Part shown: one piece after another, positions 51,357 to 51,564 of the stretch
How positions within the stretch are numbered: position 1 is the first letter of the stretch
Layout: each line of letters begins with the position of its first letter
Assembly: GCA_017625255.1 (NCBI GenBank)
Contig: JAGALK010000133.1
Location: 1 to 51,564, forward strand
DNA: 51,564 nucleotides
Source: Lachnospiraceae bacterium
GTDB taxonomy: Bacteria; Bacillota; Clostridia; Lachnospirales; Lachnospiraceae
Direction of reading: 5' to 3'
The notes under the pieces: generated by a model
Told to the model about the DNA's origin: nothing
Seen by the model: the letters and a program-made list of their open reading frames with translations, nothing else
Databases searched by the model: none
Made by a program: the position numbers and the translations under genes

Positions 51357-51564
51357 ATGGAGTTTAAGCACAAATCAGTGTTGCTGGAAGAAACAATTAA
51401 ATATCTGAATATAAAACCAGATGGAATTTATGTAGACGGTACACTAGGTGGTGCAGGACATTCCTATGTAATTGCAGAGCAATTATCTGAAAATGGCAGA
51501 TTGATTGGTATAGATCAGGATGCGGATGCCATTGCTGCAGCAACAAACCGTTTAGAGGAATACA
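51357..51564 (+). CDS. rsmH: 16S rRNA m4C1402 methyltransferase, N-terminal part
   Basis: The first 69 codons of RsmH (MraW) before the window ends. [13 protein letters not shown] and the SAM-binding [12 protein letters not shown], then [11 protein letters not shown], are diagnostic. ATG 51357 is preceded by AGGGCAGGA. It is the expected second gene of the dcw cluster. Confidence 0.95.
   Translation, partial: MEFKHKSVLLEETIKYLNIKPDGIYVDGTLGGAGHSYVIAEQLSENGRLIGIDQDADAIAAATNRLEEY

Noticed and set aside
1..51564. tRNA and rRNA genes
   Set aside because: No cloverleaf with a GTTCGA-type loop and acceptor pairing was found in the intergenic regions; GGTTCGACCC near 19030 lies inside a coding sequence.

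Overview
The window looks like chromosomal DNA of a low-GC, spore-forming anaerobic Firmicute, most likely a gut clostridium of the Lachnospiraceae type. This rests on spo0A, a Spo0E-like phosphatase, a remnant of spoIVB, an electron-bifurcating [FeFe] hydrogenase operon, a T-box in front of thrS, the carboxyspermidine route to spermidine, and mraZ-rsmH at the right end. No species can be named from the sequence alone.

Layout. 1-5.07 kb is the right end of an integrated element that runs off the left edge. It carries three tandem, translationally coupled large serine recombinases. It ends inside spoIVB, of which only the last 39 codons remain (5065-5184), beginning at the Ser-Gly-Ser-Pro of the peptidase active site. 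5.2-7.45 kb is accessory DNA: an uncharacterised 107-codon gene, a minus-strand PD-(D/E)XK-like gene flanked by two ~180-bp direct repeats rich in GGGTAT/ATACCC hairpins, a second copy of the element-end sequence, and gene debris. 7.5-13.2 kb is a minus-strand polyamine operon (speA-speE-speB-carboxynorspermidine dehydrogenase-nspC), preceded by a ~405-nt structured RNA with its own promoter and terminator. 13.85-16.1 kb is a polar amino acid ABC transporter, and 16.2-16.8 kb a nitroreductase.

16.86-28.5 kb is the most striking region, a probable defence island: divergent small regulators around three copies of one operator, then a PAPS-reductase/ferredoxin fusion, a DUF4007 protein, a large BrxC-like ATPase, a cysteine desulfurase, an SspE-like DUF262/DUF1524 protein, and an HNH endonuclease. 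This set reads as a phosphorothioation-type DNA modification and restriction system with an unusual composition. A broken CPBP protease gene marks its right side.

29-35.3 kb holds acylphosphatase, two hypothetical genes, a PurF paralogue lacking the nucleophilic cysteine, spo0A, glgA and a DUF5688 gene. 35.5-39.8 kb is a minus-strand potABCD polyamine importer with a cupin regulator as first gene. 40-42.7 kb has a chemoreceptor and a surface SGNH hydrolase. 42.9-47 kb is hydCBA behind a Rex-like site. 47-51.56 kb has a SEC-C protein, T-box-thrS, a DUF1540 protein, a Spo0E-like protein, mraZ behind three 10-bp repeats, and the start of rsmH.

Themes: polyamines are both made and imported here. 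Sporulation genes recur (spoIVB remnant, spo0A, spo0E-like), and a sporulation gene is the target of the element. Island genes have low GC like the rest, so transfer is inferred from context rather than composition.
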